Source of the DNA: Dichetophora obliterata
Taxonomy: Eukaryota; Arthropoda; Insecta; Diptera; Sciomyzidae
DNA: 64,000 bases
Reading direction: 5' to 3'
NCBI GenBank assembly: GCA_963920525.1
Contig: OY986438.1
Span: forward strand, 136,147,022 to 136,211,021
In this document: one piece after another, positions 11,582 to 21,845 of the stretch
Layout of the letters: every line of letters starts with the position of its first letter
Numbering within the stretch: position 1 is the stretch's first letter
Translations under genes and position numbers: made by a program
The notes under the pieces: generated by a model
Told to the model about the DNA's origin: nothing
Databases searched by the model: none
Seen by the model: only the letters and a program-made list of their open reading frames with translations

Positions 11582-13140
11582 GAAAATTAATTAAGCATCC
11601 ATATGTAATGTATGCTTCTCTTACTAGCATAAGTTAACTTTGGAAATCCCAAAGTTCATGGTGTCGTGTGTCTACAAAAATACAAATTTTGGAGAAATAT
11701 TTTGGATTCCACTTAATTCAAGTATTCTCTCTCGACCTATATACTTTTTTTTGTGTATTTTGAAAAAAAATTTTGAGTTATGACCGCACTCGTTACACCT
11801 CGCTACGTCTGTTTGTTATCACATAACATCTGAACAACTTGAAAGATTGAGATCAAATTTGCACACATATTTGTTTTATCGAGACGATGGTGCATACCTA
11901 TGTACAGATTCAATCCCAAGTTATGTCAAAGATCTAATAGGTGGCGCCGTAGTCGAGATATATACATAATATGCGAAAGCCGAAAAGAGCAGAAGAACGT
12001 GTGTCAGGCCATCTAGTATTTTATATAATAAAAAGTATTAACTATATATCATAAAAATAAAAAAAAAACAACAAATAGCCTTCTGATTACTTCCAGCTTG
12101 TGTGGGCTTAATTTGCTTGAATAACGGATTGACATATAATCCATATATATATATATATTTCAACATACATACAGGAGCAGATAAACCCACATTAGCTATC
12201 GACATATTTTCATGGTTTCTTCTCACGAGAACTGTTTCTTTCTTATCAATTATATTTTCATTGCGCAAAAAAAGGAGGAGAAAAGTATTTATAAGATAGT
12301 ATAAAAACATTACTGCTTCTGTGCAAAAAAGTGGTAAAAAATGTTTAGTAAAACAACAAGCAGAATATGAAATAAATTATCTCAAGCTATACACTGTCTG
12401 ACAAGCTACTTAAATATTTTGAAAAAAAATTAAGAGATAAATAAAAAATGTTCGAAGAAAATGTATCTAAATTTAAATGTATCTAAAGAACAGTCAGTAT
12501 GACTAATTTTTTAAATATGTGGATGAAACGACCATTAACGTGAAATTTCAAAAATGTTGATGGCATTCTTGAAGCTATATATGTAAGTACGACACGGTTG
12601 TGTAGCTATGTTTATAAGTGTGTCCATTCGATAAACGCTATATCGGATAGACACATGTTGTGTGTAATTTAAAATGTAAAATATCTTCACATCAAGTTTA
12701 TTGAACTTGAATAAAAAACTGGTCATTGTAAAGAATTTAAAAAAAAACAACAAAAAATACTTATTTAAGTGAAAAATATATGCAAATATTACTAAACAAT
12801 AATAGTAAGCTAATGTTATATTGTGAAAATGTACACTCTTTGTTTGATTTACAACAACCACAAAGGCAATCCTTTTAGGGTTGCCATGGCACGTACACAA
12901 CTACATATTAGTAGGCAGCAGTAACTGAGTCACGTGCTTTTTAATGTACGCGCAAAAAATATTAAATTGAAAGAGTCTAATACATATTTATTAAGGCCAT
13001 TATAAAGTAAAATTGCTTATGTGCTCTTTTTGCTTTTAGGTTTCAGAAAATTTAAAAAGCATTGACTTAAATTTGGTCAAGGATCAAGCCTACTTTTGAT
13101 GTTGACAAGATTTTTGTAGTGAATTATATTGAGTTATGTA
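11582..13140. other. Gene-free AT-rich stretch
   Basis: No ORF carries a recognisable domain. The passage 11760-12010 is less AT-rich and reads like part of an old interspersed repeat ending near CATCTAGTATTTTATATAAT. I cannot classify it. Elsewhere I see only A/T runs and a short (TA)n near 12145. Confidence 0.35.
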
Positions 13141-13144
13141 CCAT

Positions 13145-13705
13145 ATATACAAATTTTACTGATTTCACTGGTTTGCAAATAACGAAAAGTTGTTTGTACA
13201 ATGAATGCCACTATCCATTTGTAATGAAAAATCGATCGGTGATTACGAAAATGCATTTTTTTTGAAATTTCGATAATTTCGCCCACTGTAGTTTTTTACA
13301 AAAAAAAAAGTTGGTCCTACTTAATAGCATATATCTCCAGAACCAACAACAACAATCCAACAAATAATATATCAAATTAAAGCTAGTATAATTCCCTACA
13401 AACAATGCCTACACAATTTTTTGATTCAACTGCTAGCTTCGGCGAAATAAATTAAAGTTTTGAGGATTTTTCATATTTTCCAGAAAAATTTAGAAAAAAA
13501 ACCAAGCTAATTGCAAATTTTGCTAAGAAATCAAAATATTTTGTAAGTTTTGATATTTTTTACTTAAAGCCTGTACTTTTCCTAAAAAAATTAAATATTG
13601 TTCAAGAAAATCTATTGAGAAAAGGAAAACTTGTGTTTGATTAAACGAAAGCACCCAAATTGAGTGATTATCTATTTATGCATTTCCTCTTATTTTATTG
13701 TCATA
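13145..13705 (+). repeat. ~540-bp inverted repeat, copy 1
   Basis: This segment reappears in inverted orientation at 21309-21845. Shared blocks include TGAATGCCACTATCCATT, ATATCTCCAGAACCAAC, TTTCGGCGAAATAAAT-like runs, AATCTATTGAGAAA and GAAAGCACCCAAATTGAGTG. Identity is roughly 75 to 80 percent with several indels. Its right edge coincides with the CTAG end of the Helitron-like element at 13706. There is no transposase inside. It may be an ordinary dispersed repeat present twice, or the arms of a larger element. Confidence 0.75.
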
Positions 13706-14902
13706 CTAGCAAATACCCGATGCTTCGACTGCTATAAAAATATTAAATAAAATTAAAAATGTAAAATCTTTACATTAAAGTATATTGTTCTATCTTCAAA
13801 TGCAAAATATAAAAATATTTGTGTTTGTTTAATAATTAAGAAATGGTATAAATATTAAAAACTACTATATTTAATTTGAATTGCCTTCTTAAAGTAATTG
13901 TTACGGTGACATAAAGTTGCTTGCCTTTTTCTGTATTTTGATTTTTTTAATAAGTCCTGCATAACAGGATTATAAAAAATATTGGTAACAAAACTCAAAA
14001 AAACAGTCTCTATCATTAAAAATCATGGGTTACAACCCCCTATTATTTTTTGTATAAACTTTTATTTTTTCAAAATGTTATTATATTTTTTACAATGTTC
14101 TTCAGCTTAAAAAATAATTTCTGTAAAGAAAAAATTTAAAATATTACAAACTACATTATCAAATTTTAGTCTTATACTACGTTGACATTGGATTAAAGGA
14201 CTCATTTCAGTCGATTCAACTAAATGAGAAACGAAATCATTTTATTTCCCATATAAATTCTCAGTTGCAATTCAACTCATCTAAAACATTTGAATGAGAT
14301 TGGATACGTTCTTAAAACTTATTACAAACTATTTCGAACGCATTCAATGATGAAAGTATAAAAAAACACCTAAGACACTAAAAACAAAGAAAAACGTCAA
14401 ACAACAAATCATGTTATACACGTGTATCCTCATCAATATCAACCAGTAAAAACAAAACAAAGAACCAGTTGTCAAACAAAATGAGACTTTCGCAAAAGAA
14501 AAAAAAAACCAAAGTAAGTTGAATGACTGATTCCAAATGAGTCATTTGGTCCAATTTAAACGTATCCATTATACGACCAAAACTGTTTGAAGTATAGCAT
14601 TTTCATTGATTTCTGGGCGGTTAAATGGCTGTCGTGTTATATTGTGAGAAGCTTTCGCGACAAAGAGAGGATGAAATAAAATACGTGAATTATGTAATAA
14701 TTAAAGAATAGACTTTTCGAAAAAGCAGTTAAATATGACATTGGAAATTATCATAGGAATTGAATAATCAAAGAATTATCAAAATTATCAAATAGTAATC
14801 AAAGAATGAATATAAAGAATTATCAAAAAATAATCGGTTAAGCGGTTACCGAGCTTGCCTGGCTTCAAATTTCGTGAGTATCCTTTTATATAATAGTATA
14901 GA
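13706..14902 (-). mobile_element. Helitron-like non-autonomous element
   Basis: On the minus strand the element starts TCTATACTATTATATAAAAG at 14902 and ends GGGTATTTGCTAG at 13706. It lies between an A and a T, as Helitrons do (A^T target, 5' TC, 3' CTRR). There is no Rep/helicase ORF. Bases 14018-14165 resemble 2180-2340. A related 5' end lies at 18627. The 3' hairpin is weak here, so the class call rests on the termini and insertion site. Confidence 0.55.
14175..14568. mobile_element. Possible TIR element nested in the Helitron-like element
   Basis: The left end (ACGTTGACATTGGATTAAAG then GACTCATTTC) is mirrored at the right by GAAATGAGTC-like and CCAATTTAAACGT sequence. The arms are about 40 bp with ~75 percent identity. 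Both sides carry TTATAC next to the termini, a possible 6-bp target duplication. No ORF was found. Confidence 0.45.
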
Positions 14903-14920
14903 TATAGATAAAGATATATA

Positions 14921-16258
14921 GGCTTATTACGGTTCACAGCAATAAACTGCTGTGTCTTCTTACGAGTAGACACAACAGTCAAGAAGACACAACAGTTTCG
15001 AACTATTATGGTTTACAACAATACGTTGTTGTCATGTTTTATTGTGGAACGTATGTAGAATTCGTTGCTTGACTGGTCCAGGGTTGCTTCGGAGAAAAGT
15101 AAAAACGTACTCTTTAAAAATTATTTTTTAAATAGCAAAAAGTACTATCTTGATAAGCATTTTTTTGCGATATGAAAAGGAAATATTGTGAGCCCATTCG
15201 AAATCAAATCCGTCAGAATTTCAAAATCACAAAAATTCGCAAAAATAAAAAAATCTAGGTGGCAACTCTATCCGCCACCTTAAATTTTAAAGTTTGACAT
15301 CATTTTCGAAAACATTTAGACCTAAAACTTCCTACCACGTAGTTCATAGAATCCTTAAAAGTCCTATTACGCTTAAGCTCTCTCTAAACAAGCTCATTGA
15401 ATTTTTTGGATACTTGCTTCAATTGGATACTTGCCTTCAATTTCAAGCTTTTTGACGAAGGCATCAAGCTTTCCTTGACTTGAAACTTCGTGCCGTTCGC
15501 TTGTAAGCTAGAATACTTGCAAGCTGTCGTGGTCTTATTTATATTCAATTACAAGCTATACTTGATTCAAAATTATCAAGCTCAAGCTAGCTTGAACTTG
15601 TATTTCAAGCAAGTACTTGAAATAGACTTCAAGTAGGCTTGTGCAGTTCTCTGATGCCGATAGCATAACTATAATCTAAGAATTATGGCAAATTTAAAAT
15701 ACATCTTGTTTTTAGTTTAAAACCCCTCTCCCGGCATTTCCTAACTAATAAAATAAAATAGCACTTCTTTCTATCATAAATATTCCAAAATAATAAAAAG
15801 GTAGCATCGCAGAAATTTTCTTACTCTCAAAATAAAAACGTAATCTAATTAGTACGTTTCGATGCAACTATGAACTGGTCACTGTCAAAATAAAAAAGTA
15901 AACAAACAATTTCGAATTCAATTGCTTAATTCAATATAATTCTGTTCACAAGGAGACGTATTATCAATTTTCTGTGAAATTTTCATAATTAATAAAGAAA
16001 AACGCAATTTTAAATAAAATTATCATTTTTAATCTATTTCGTTTCTTCAACACAACACCAAATTAGCTGTCTTAAAAAAAATTTGGCAGATAACAGGACA
16101 ATAAAGCACAACTGCTGTGTTGCGAAGTAAGTGTATTGAAGACACAGCATTGTTGACAGACAACAGTGGAATGTATTCAGTTGCTTTGTTGTCTACCGTA
16201 ATAGAAATTTACACATTGAAGACAGCAATTACTGTTGTGTTGTGAACCGTAATAGGGC
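14921..16258. mobile_element. TIR element with TA target duplication (1338 bp)
   Basis: The left end is GGCTTATTACGGTTCACA and the reversed right end is GCCCTATTACGGTTCACA. TA flanks both sides (14919-14920 and 16259-16260). Subterminal regions repeat CTGTTGTGT/ACACAACAG motifs many times on both sides. A truncated hAT fragment is embedded at about 15185-15653. No transposase was seen. The TA duplication points to the Tc1/mariner superfamily, but the TIR does not match a family I know. Confidence 0.6.
15185..15653. mobile_element. Truncated copy of the 46.2-kb hAT element
   Basis: This ~460-bp segment matches 46880-47356 in the same orientation at roughly 93 to 95 percent identity, ending with the same terminus TTGTGCAGTTCTCTG. 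The left half of the element, including the CAGAGATCTGC end seen at 46225, is missing. Both copies are packed with CAAG/CTTG motifs, probable transposase-binding sites. Confidence 0.8.
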
Positions 16259-16260
16259 TA

Positions 16261-17050
16261 ATAGATATACTATATCCCGATAATATTTTCCCTCAGGAAT
16301 CCATTTTCCTTTCATATTAATAACAAAGTTTTAATTTTGTTTTATTTCACACGAATAAAAAGGCCTTTATTTTAGGTCTTTATCTAACTGTCTGAAATCA
16401 TGTTGTAAAATAAGTAGTTTTGGGTTATACATTGTTCCAATAGTTTAGGTTTATAGATTTTACTAATGAATTTCCTGACACCACATCTAGCAGTACTTTC
16501 TTAGCAATACCTATTAACTTATGCGTACACACTTTATAATAAGTTTTACTTTCATTCTCAACTTTGCCGCGGCCGGGTAAAATAAAATTTGGAAAAAACA
16601 AATAGTTTTCGATCCACCTTACACCTGTCATACACCTCATATGCCAGTTTTTGTTCCAGCTTAAAAATATTTGTTTTTTCAACTATTCATCTGCATTTTA
16701 ACATGTCCGTCTGTTTACCTGTATTCCACATTATCCGTTTGTCGGTAAATTCCTTTCGGCAGTCCATCCACTACACATTAATTTTGCAATATAAATCAGA
16801 GCACAAAAAAAATCTCCTAAAGTCTTATAAGAATTCTGCAAAAAGCAGCTTACTGTGTAAGGTAGATGTCGTCAGTGGTTTAGCGGCCATGCCTGAACAA
16901 ATGTAATTCAGAATTGTGTACAGGTGTTGGAGGCCTCGAAGCAACATTGTATTTAAAAAATACTTGTTTACGTCATGTGTCCATTTACCAATGGGTTGTT
17001 TTCAGTATGCTCTTAAAAGCGCTCACTAATACATACTCAATATGGGAGAG
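16261..17050. other. Stretch without a recognisable gene
   Basis: Overlapping open frames at 16425-16682 (minus) and 16589-16906 (plus) are short and show no domain. I regard both as chance ORFs. No repeat structure was seen. Confidence 0.4.
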
Positions 17051-17282
17051 TATATGCCCAGTGAGCAATTGCAGGAGTCCGAAGGCCTTCTAGCAGGCCT
17101 GCGTTAGGTTTTTATAGGCCTTCCACACTCCTTACAAACACCGTTTTACTTCTTGTATAAGACGGGTAAATTTGTCAGGCCTTCCGCTCAACTTGCTCAA
17201 AAGAGACCTACCAGAAGCGCTCTTTTGAGAAATCACGTAAGAAGGAAAAGCAATATAAATATCAACTTGAAATAAAAACGAC

Positions 17283-17370
17283 TAACAATTTCAGATTTGA
17301 ACCATGGTCCTCTCATGCGGCGGTCCGACATCTTACCCACTCGTCTATCGTGGTTGTTAAAAATCAATAG
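17283..17370 (-). repeat. tRNA-like segment (SINE head or tRNA pseudogene)
   Basis: On the minus strand, TAGACGAGTGGGTAAGA resembles a tRNA A box. About 35 bases later, GGTTCAAATCT resembles a B box. Spacing fits a tRNA-derived SINE promoter, but no clean cloverleaf with paired acceptor stem can be drawn, so I do not call a functional tRNA. Confidence 0.5.
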
Positions 17371-17394
17371 CTTATTTTGCATCAATACAAATGA

Positions 17395-17745
17395 AAGTAA
17401 GCTTTCGGGAGCCCGGGTTCCAGACCAAACTCGGAAAAAAAAATTTTTGTTGTTTTTTTTAAATCTACATTTTTTTACAAACTGTTCTGTGTATTTAAAA
17501 TTTTTTTTTTTAAATTTTTTATAAATTTTCTTCATACAAAAAAACTTGGAGTTTTGCCATATAAATATTTTCATATAACATGTAATGTGTTAGTTTTCGG
17601 GAGCCCAGGTTCGAAACCCAACTCGGACAAAAAAAATTTTTTTTGTTGTTTTTTTAAATCTAAATTTTTTTACAAACTGTTCTGTGTATTTAAAATTTTT
17701 TTGAAATTTTTTTTGTAAATTTTTTCATATAAAATAATAAGAAAA
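17395..17745. repeat. ~190-bp tandem duplication
   Basis: The block from TTTCGGGAGCCCGGGTTCC through ACAAACTGTTCTGTGTATTT (about 17402-17565) is repeated at about 17592-17745 with few changes (GGGAGCCCAGGTTCGAAACC in the second copy). The GGTTCGAAACCC piece is B-box-like, so the unit may be SINE-derived. Confidence 0.7.
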
Positions 17746-18539
17746 GAATCTGGGCCTTACAGGTGTGAAAGGTATGAAAAGGTAGGCCTTACAGAAGTAC
17801 TCATCAATGCAGTGATCATAGAAGGTGTATTGACGCCAATAATAGCAGCGCTAGCATGCCTTCTTTTGCGGAGCACTCGCTAAAATGCCCACTGGGAATG
17901 TACAAAGCTATATTGCTGTATTGAATTTTTAATAATGTACATGAATATTGATTGATCTTATTTATACTCAATATTTTTCTATTTATAAATTACTGTTGAT
18001 TGAATTTATTAATGGAAAACAATGAGACAGTTTTTGAAGCGAATCTTTTTATCCCTTGCGGGGAAGTGTTCATTAAAAAAGAGGTACGAGTAGGTTTTCT
18101 AAAGAAGCACCCTTATCAGCTCTAATAAATTAAGTATTATAATAAGGCTTGGATTGAGAATGCTGTTATAGACCCTCGCAAAGGCCTCTTTAGGGTCGCC
18201 TAGAAAATTTTATCGTTTCATATAAAAAAGTTAATGGGGTTGGCAATGAGTGCGGAAGGGCTATAAAATCCGTATGAAGGCCTATTAATAGCGCTTCGAA
18301 GCTCTGCTTTTGCCCACTGGGTACCTGACACCCAATGAATGAAACAATGAAAAACTCTATGCAGAGGAAAGGAGAGATAAAGCTTTATGCTGCTTGTGTG
18401 TCTAACAATTTAATGAAGCAATGATTTTTATGTTTGGTTTTTTTGGCTACTTTATAAATTAAAATTTTAATAACTTTTAAGAGTGCTTTTAAAAAAATAA
18501 AGGATGCAAGATTTTAAGTTAAACATGTAGCTTTATATT

Positions 18540-18627
18540 AGTGAAAGAATTACCAAAATCGGTTCAGTAGTTTTTAAGTTTGGCGTCGTCGCAGATACGT
18601 GAGAAGCCTTTTATATAATAGTATAGA
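18540..18627 (-). mobile_element. Helitron-like 5' terminus, orphan
   Basis: Read on the minus strand, TCTATACTATTATATAAAAG is preceded by A, identical in its first 20 bases to the end at 14902. The following sequence (CTACTGAACCGATTTTGGT) differs. I found no matching CTAG end to the left, so this is a truncated copy. Confidence 0.5.
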
Positions 18628-18725
18628 TTAATAAATAACAAGTGGAGGTTGTTGTAATATAATATTTTTGTTGTAAACTGTTTTTGACATTGTAAATGTA
18701 TTTTTATTTTTTCGTTTTTATTCTT

Positions 18726-19214
18726 TTAATGATTTACATTGTTTTTTACAGTTGTTCCTCCCGACTTCACTGATTCGAAAGATTTCCGATTGTTTTCACG
18801 TGTTGAATTGATACAAGTAGGATATGAAACATCATCAGAATGAGGAACTGGCAATAAAACAGTTTTGACAGTGGCATATATCACTCGTTTGTGTCTTCCA
18901 ACGCCAGTCTCTTTGGCCATACAAAAATAGCAATCGCTTAGGTGACAAAACGGTCGTCTCCATATCATCCGTACATTAAATTTCATATATCGTTTTTTGC
19001 CCCGAGCTCCATTCAGATAATATTGATTTGCACAACTGACACAAAATACGCGGCTGAATTGAAATGGTTCATAAATATACTCATCCTCAATACCAAAATA
19101 ATGCAGTAAATTCGTAAAATTTAATCGCTTCTTTTCGAAACTAAATTCACCGCACACGTGGCAGAAAATATTTGAATCGTTCGTACACTGGAATTCTCGC
19201 AGCCTTTTACTCAT
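18726..19214 (-). CDS. Small cysteine-rich (zinc-cluster) protein of unknown function
   Basis: This 162-codon ORF is uninterrupted. It starts MSKRLREFQCTNDSNIFCHV and contains paired cysteines C18-x2-C21, C58-x2-C61 and C95-x2-C98, with further C10 and C90. A segment NVRMIWRRPFCHLSDCYFC (80-98) and the motif LPVPHSDD (~120) follow. The pattern matches an arthropod-wide, multi-copy family of uncharacterised proteins that I remember by CTND-N-FC-ICG and W-P-HH-DCYFC signatures; I know no assigned biochemical function. Cysteine spacing implies zinc binding. The C-terminal 40 residues are polar and probably disordered. An AATAAA signal lies just downstream on the minus strand at about 18720. The neighbours are only repeats and there is no intron, which hints at a mobile or amplified gene rather than a conserved host locus. 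Confidence 0.65.
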   Translation of the reverse strand: MSKRLREFQCTNDSNIFCHVCGEFSFEKKRLNFTNLLHYFGIEDEYIYEPFQFSRVFCVSCANQYYLNGARGKKRYMKFNVRMIWRRPFCHLSDCYFCMAKETGVGRHKRVIYATVKTVLLPVPHSDDVSYPTCINSTRENNRKSFESVKSGGTTVKNNVNH

Positions 19215-19434
19215 TTTATTTTTTAGTTTGTTTTGATTATTATTATTTTCTTTCTTTAGTTACAAATTGTGCGCTTCTTTTATTTGCTTTGTTTTTTGCT
19301 ATGGTACAATAAAACCAGGTAGGCTCACGACTGACTGTGCTCTCCTTCTCATAGCCATTAGTGTATAACGTGATTTTGTCTAAGGCTGAAGTCAAGCTCA
19401 GCCGTCCCAGGATTCTCTGAAGGAAGGTTCTTAT

Positions 19435-19800
19435 AACGGATAAGCAATTGACGGTAATCGGTTCTTATAACAATCAGTTTTTTTTTCGTTGGTAATTGGT
19501 TATAACGACGGTAATCGGTTCTTATGCGGTAATCGGTTCTTATGACGGTAATCGGTTGTTACGATGCTAATCGGTTGACAGTAATCGCTTCTTCTGACGG
19601 TAATCGGTTCTTAAGATGCTAATCGGTTGACGGTAATCGCTTATGACGGTAATCGGTTCTTACTATGCTAATCGGCTGACAGCAGTCGCTTATGACGGTA
19701 ATCGGTTCTTACGACGGGAATCGCTTGACGGTAATCGGACGGTAATCGCTTCTAATGTCGGTAATCGCCTGTTACGATGCTAATTGGTTGACGGTACAGC
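19435..19800. repeat. Short tandem array based on GGTAATCGGTT
   Basis: GGTAATCGGTTCTTATGAC-type units of roughly 17 and 34 bases recur more than a dozen times, with variants such as GATGCTAATCGGTTGACGG. The complementary motif (AACCGATTACC) forms a similar array at 56555-56830. Confidence 0.85.
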
Positions 19801-20080
19801 GAGCAGAATTACGCAGTCAGAAGCTTAAAGGTTTTGCAAGGGCCAATTACGTAAAACTTGATTTCTGGTGCAAGGGCCCCCGAGGCAGCGCAGCGAGCAG
19901 AATCTGAAGAATTTACGGAGCGGACGATCACAAGGTTCGACTGCGACGCTTGAATTCTGTTGTAAGGGCAGATAGCACGGCGAGTAAAATTCACGCATAT
20001 GGAATGCAAAAGAATGAGTTGGACTGCGAGGCTTCTATTCTGTTGCAAGGGTGGGTAGCGCAGCGAGCAGAATACAAGGA
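19795..20080. repeat. ~85-bp tandem repeat, about four copies
   Basis: The phrase GCGCAGCGAGCAGAAT with a preceding TTGCAAGGGC recurs near 19797, 19868, 19975 and 20049. Adjacent bases (CGACTGCGAGGCTT-like) also repeat. The block continues directly from the GGTAATCGG array, so both may belong to one composite element. Confidence 0.7.
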
Positions 20081-20395
20081 AGGCAAGATAGAGGAAAACA
20101 ACAAAAAATAAATATCAACATGCTTAGGTCGAAGCGGTAAGGCTCGAACAAGGAAGCAGAGGTTGATATTTCGAGCGATTCTGAATACTTCCAGTCGCTC
20201 TCGATATGACATTTATTCACATTCTTTTATACATGTCGTCATGAAGTTGTTGTGAATTATATGTCAGTACCTGTTTAAGATAATTCATGTCTGAAAGTAT
20301 GAAGTGTCTGTAGTTCTTGTTGTTGTTGTCTTTTACATGTACTTATGGTCTATTTATAATTAGTTCTAGTTATATTAAATGCTATTGTTTATTGA

Positions 20396-20640
20396 ATGAG
20401 CGCTGGTGACCAAGGTTCGAATCCGGCAGCTGCCCGTGAATATTTTAAACTTTTATATTTTAAATGTTTCTTTTATTTTTTTAATCTATTTATAATACTA
20501 ATTCGCAAGAAAATCGAAAAGAAAAGGTTTTGAAATATTTTTAATCATTAATTAAAAATTGCTAATTTCAATATAAGTGCAGAGCGCTGGCGGCCAAGGT
20601 TCGAATCCGGCAGCTGCCCATGAATATTTTAAACCTTATG
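20396..20640 (+). repeat. tRNA-like 184-bp direct duplication
   Basis: GGTTCGAATCCGGCAGCTGC, which starts with a Pol III B-box-like element, occurs near 20415 and again near 20599. The shared sequence runs from GAGCGCTGG to GAATATTTTAAAC. Spacers of A/T sequence separate the copies. It resembles part of a tRNA-derived SINE; no A box or cloverleaf is clear. Confidence 0.6.
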
Positions 20641-20894
20641 TTTCTTATATTTGAATTGTTTTTATTATTTTTATTTTTATAATATTTCCAACAGTAATCA
20701 AAAATAAATTTATTTCTAATAAGTTTAGAAATAATTTAATTCATTAATTGAAAATTACAACTTATAGCTTATTATTAATATTTTTGTGTTATATATGTAT
20801 TTGATATAATTTGTAATAAGAATGATAAAAAATAAGTAATATGTAATAATAGGTATTAAGTAGTTTTAATATATGTTGCGTACCGTTACAAGCG

Positions 20895-21195
20895 TAATAA
20901 ACAGGCGTTTCGCTTTGACGGTTTCGGCGGTCACGTTCTCAGTCGTGAACCTGCCTGGTTTTATTGTAGCATGCAAGTAAATGTATTCCGTTTAGTTTTG
21001 ACAATATCTCGTTGGTTGCATTATCAGTCATGACGCTTCATTGTACCATGCAAACTAATGCATTCCGTTCTGTTTTGAGAGCATCGGCGGTTGCACGCTC
21101 AGTCACGAGCCAACCTGTTTTATTGTACCAAGCAAACTAATGTGTTCCGTTTCGGCGATCGCGCTCTAAGTCGTGAGCCTGGTTTAGTTGCAGCA
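20895..21195. repeat. ~100-bp tandem repeat, three to four copies
   Basis: Units hold TTTTATTGTACCATGCAAAC, TAATGCATTCCGTT, a GCGGT(C/T)GC step and CAGTCGTGAGCCTG. A reversed single copy of the CAGTCGTGAGCCTACCTGG block lies at about 19300-19350, next to the zinc-cluster gene. The array and this inverted copy therefore bracket 19350-20900. Confidence 0.75.
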
Positions 21196-21308
21196 TGTTT
21201 GTATATTTTGTTTTCTTTCTTAAAACACCTGATTTGACACTTATTCGTTTTGATAAATAAAAGTTTTAAAAATAAATTATTTAACCTACAACAATCCTTA
21301 CTTGTTAT

Positions 21309-21845
21309 ATATTTTTATGACAATAAAATAAGGCGAAATGCATAAATAATCACTCAATTTGGGTGCTTTCGTTCAATTAAATACCACTTTTCCATTTCTC
21401 AATAGATTTTCTTCAACAATATCTTATTTTTTTCGGAAAAGTTTTATTTCGGAAAGTTAATTTTTAAGCAAAAATTATCAAAACTAAAAAAATATTTTGA
21501 TTTCTGAACAAAATTTGCAATTAGTTTTGATTTTTTTTTTGTAAATTTTTCTGAAAAACGTGAAAAATCCTCAAAACTTTCATTTATTTCGCCGAAACTA
21601 GCAGTTAAATCAAAAAATAATGTAGCCATTGTTTGTAGAGAATGTTATAAGCTTTAAGTTGGCATATTACTTGTTTGATTATTGTAGTTGGTTCTGGAGA
21701 TATATGCTGTTAAGTGGAATCAATTTCTTTTAAAAAACCACAGTGGGCAATATCTCGAAAAAAAGATTTTTCGGTAGCACCGACCTATTTTACATTAGAA
21801 ATGGATAGTGGCATTCATTGTACATTCTGGCTGTAAACCAGTGTT
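21309..21845 (-). repeat. ~540-bp inverted repeat, copy 2
   Basis: This is the inverted partner of 13145-13705. Aligned order is preserved through CACTCAATTTGGGTGCTTTC, TTTCGCCGAAACTAGCAG, GGTTCTGGAGATATATGC and AATGGATAGTGGCATTCATT. The pair encloses 7.6 kb that includes the zinc-cluster gene. Confidence 0.75.

Larger units (their letters stand above)
17055..17886. mobile_element. Possible TIR element with CCCAGTG ends
   Basis: CCCAGTGAGCAATTGC at 17057 is mirrored by TGCCCACTGGG ending near 17886, and by a second TGCCCACTGGG ending near 18321. GCCTT/AAGGC motifs recur just inside both ends (AGGCCTTCTAGCAGGCC, GGCCTTACAG, AAGGCCTCTTTAGG). No target duplication is clear, and two alternative right ends exist. 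The interior holds tRNA-like sequence and a tandem duplication. Confidence 0.45.

Noticed and set aside
12535..12900. 121-codon minus-strand ORF
   Set aside because: Phe/Tyr/Ile/Asn-rich translation of AT-rich DNA with no recognisable motif.
17283..17370. Functional tRNA gene on the minus strand
   Set aside because: A- and B-box-like motifs exist, but acceptor and anticodon stems do not pair convincingly.
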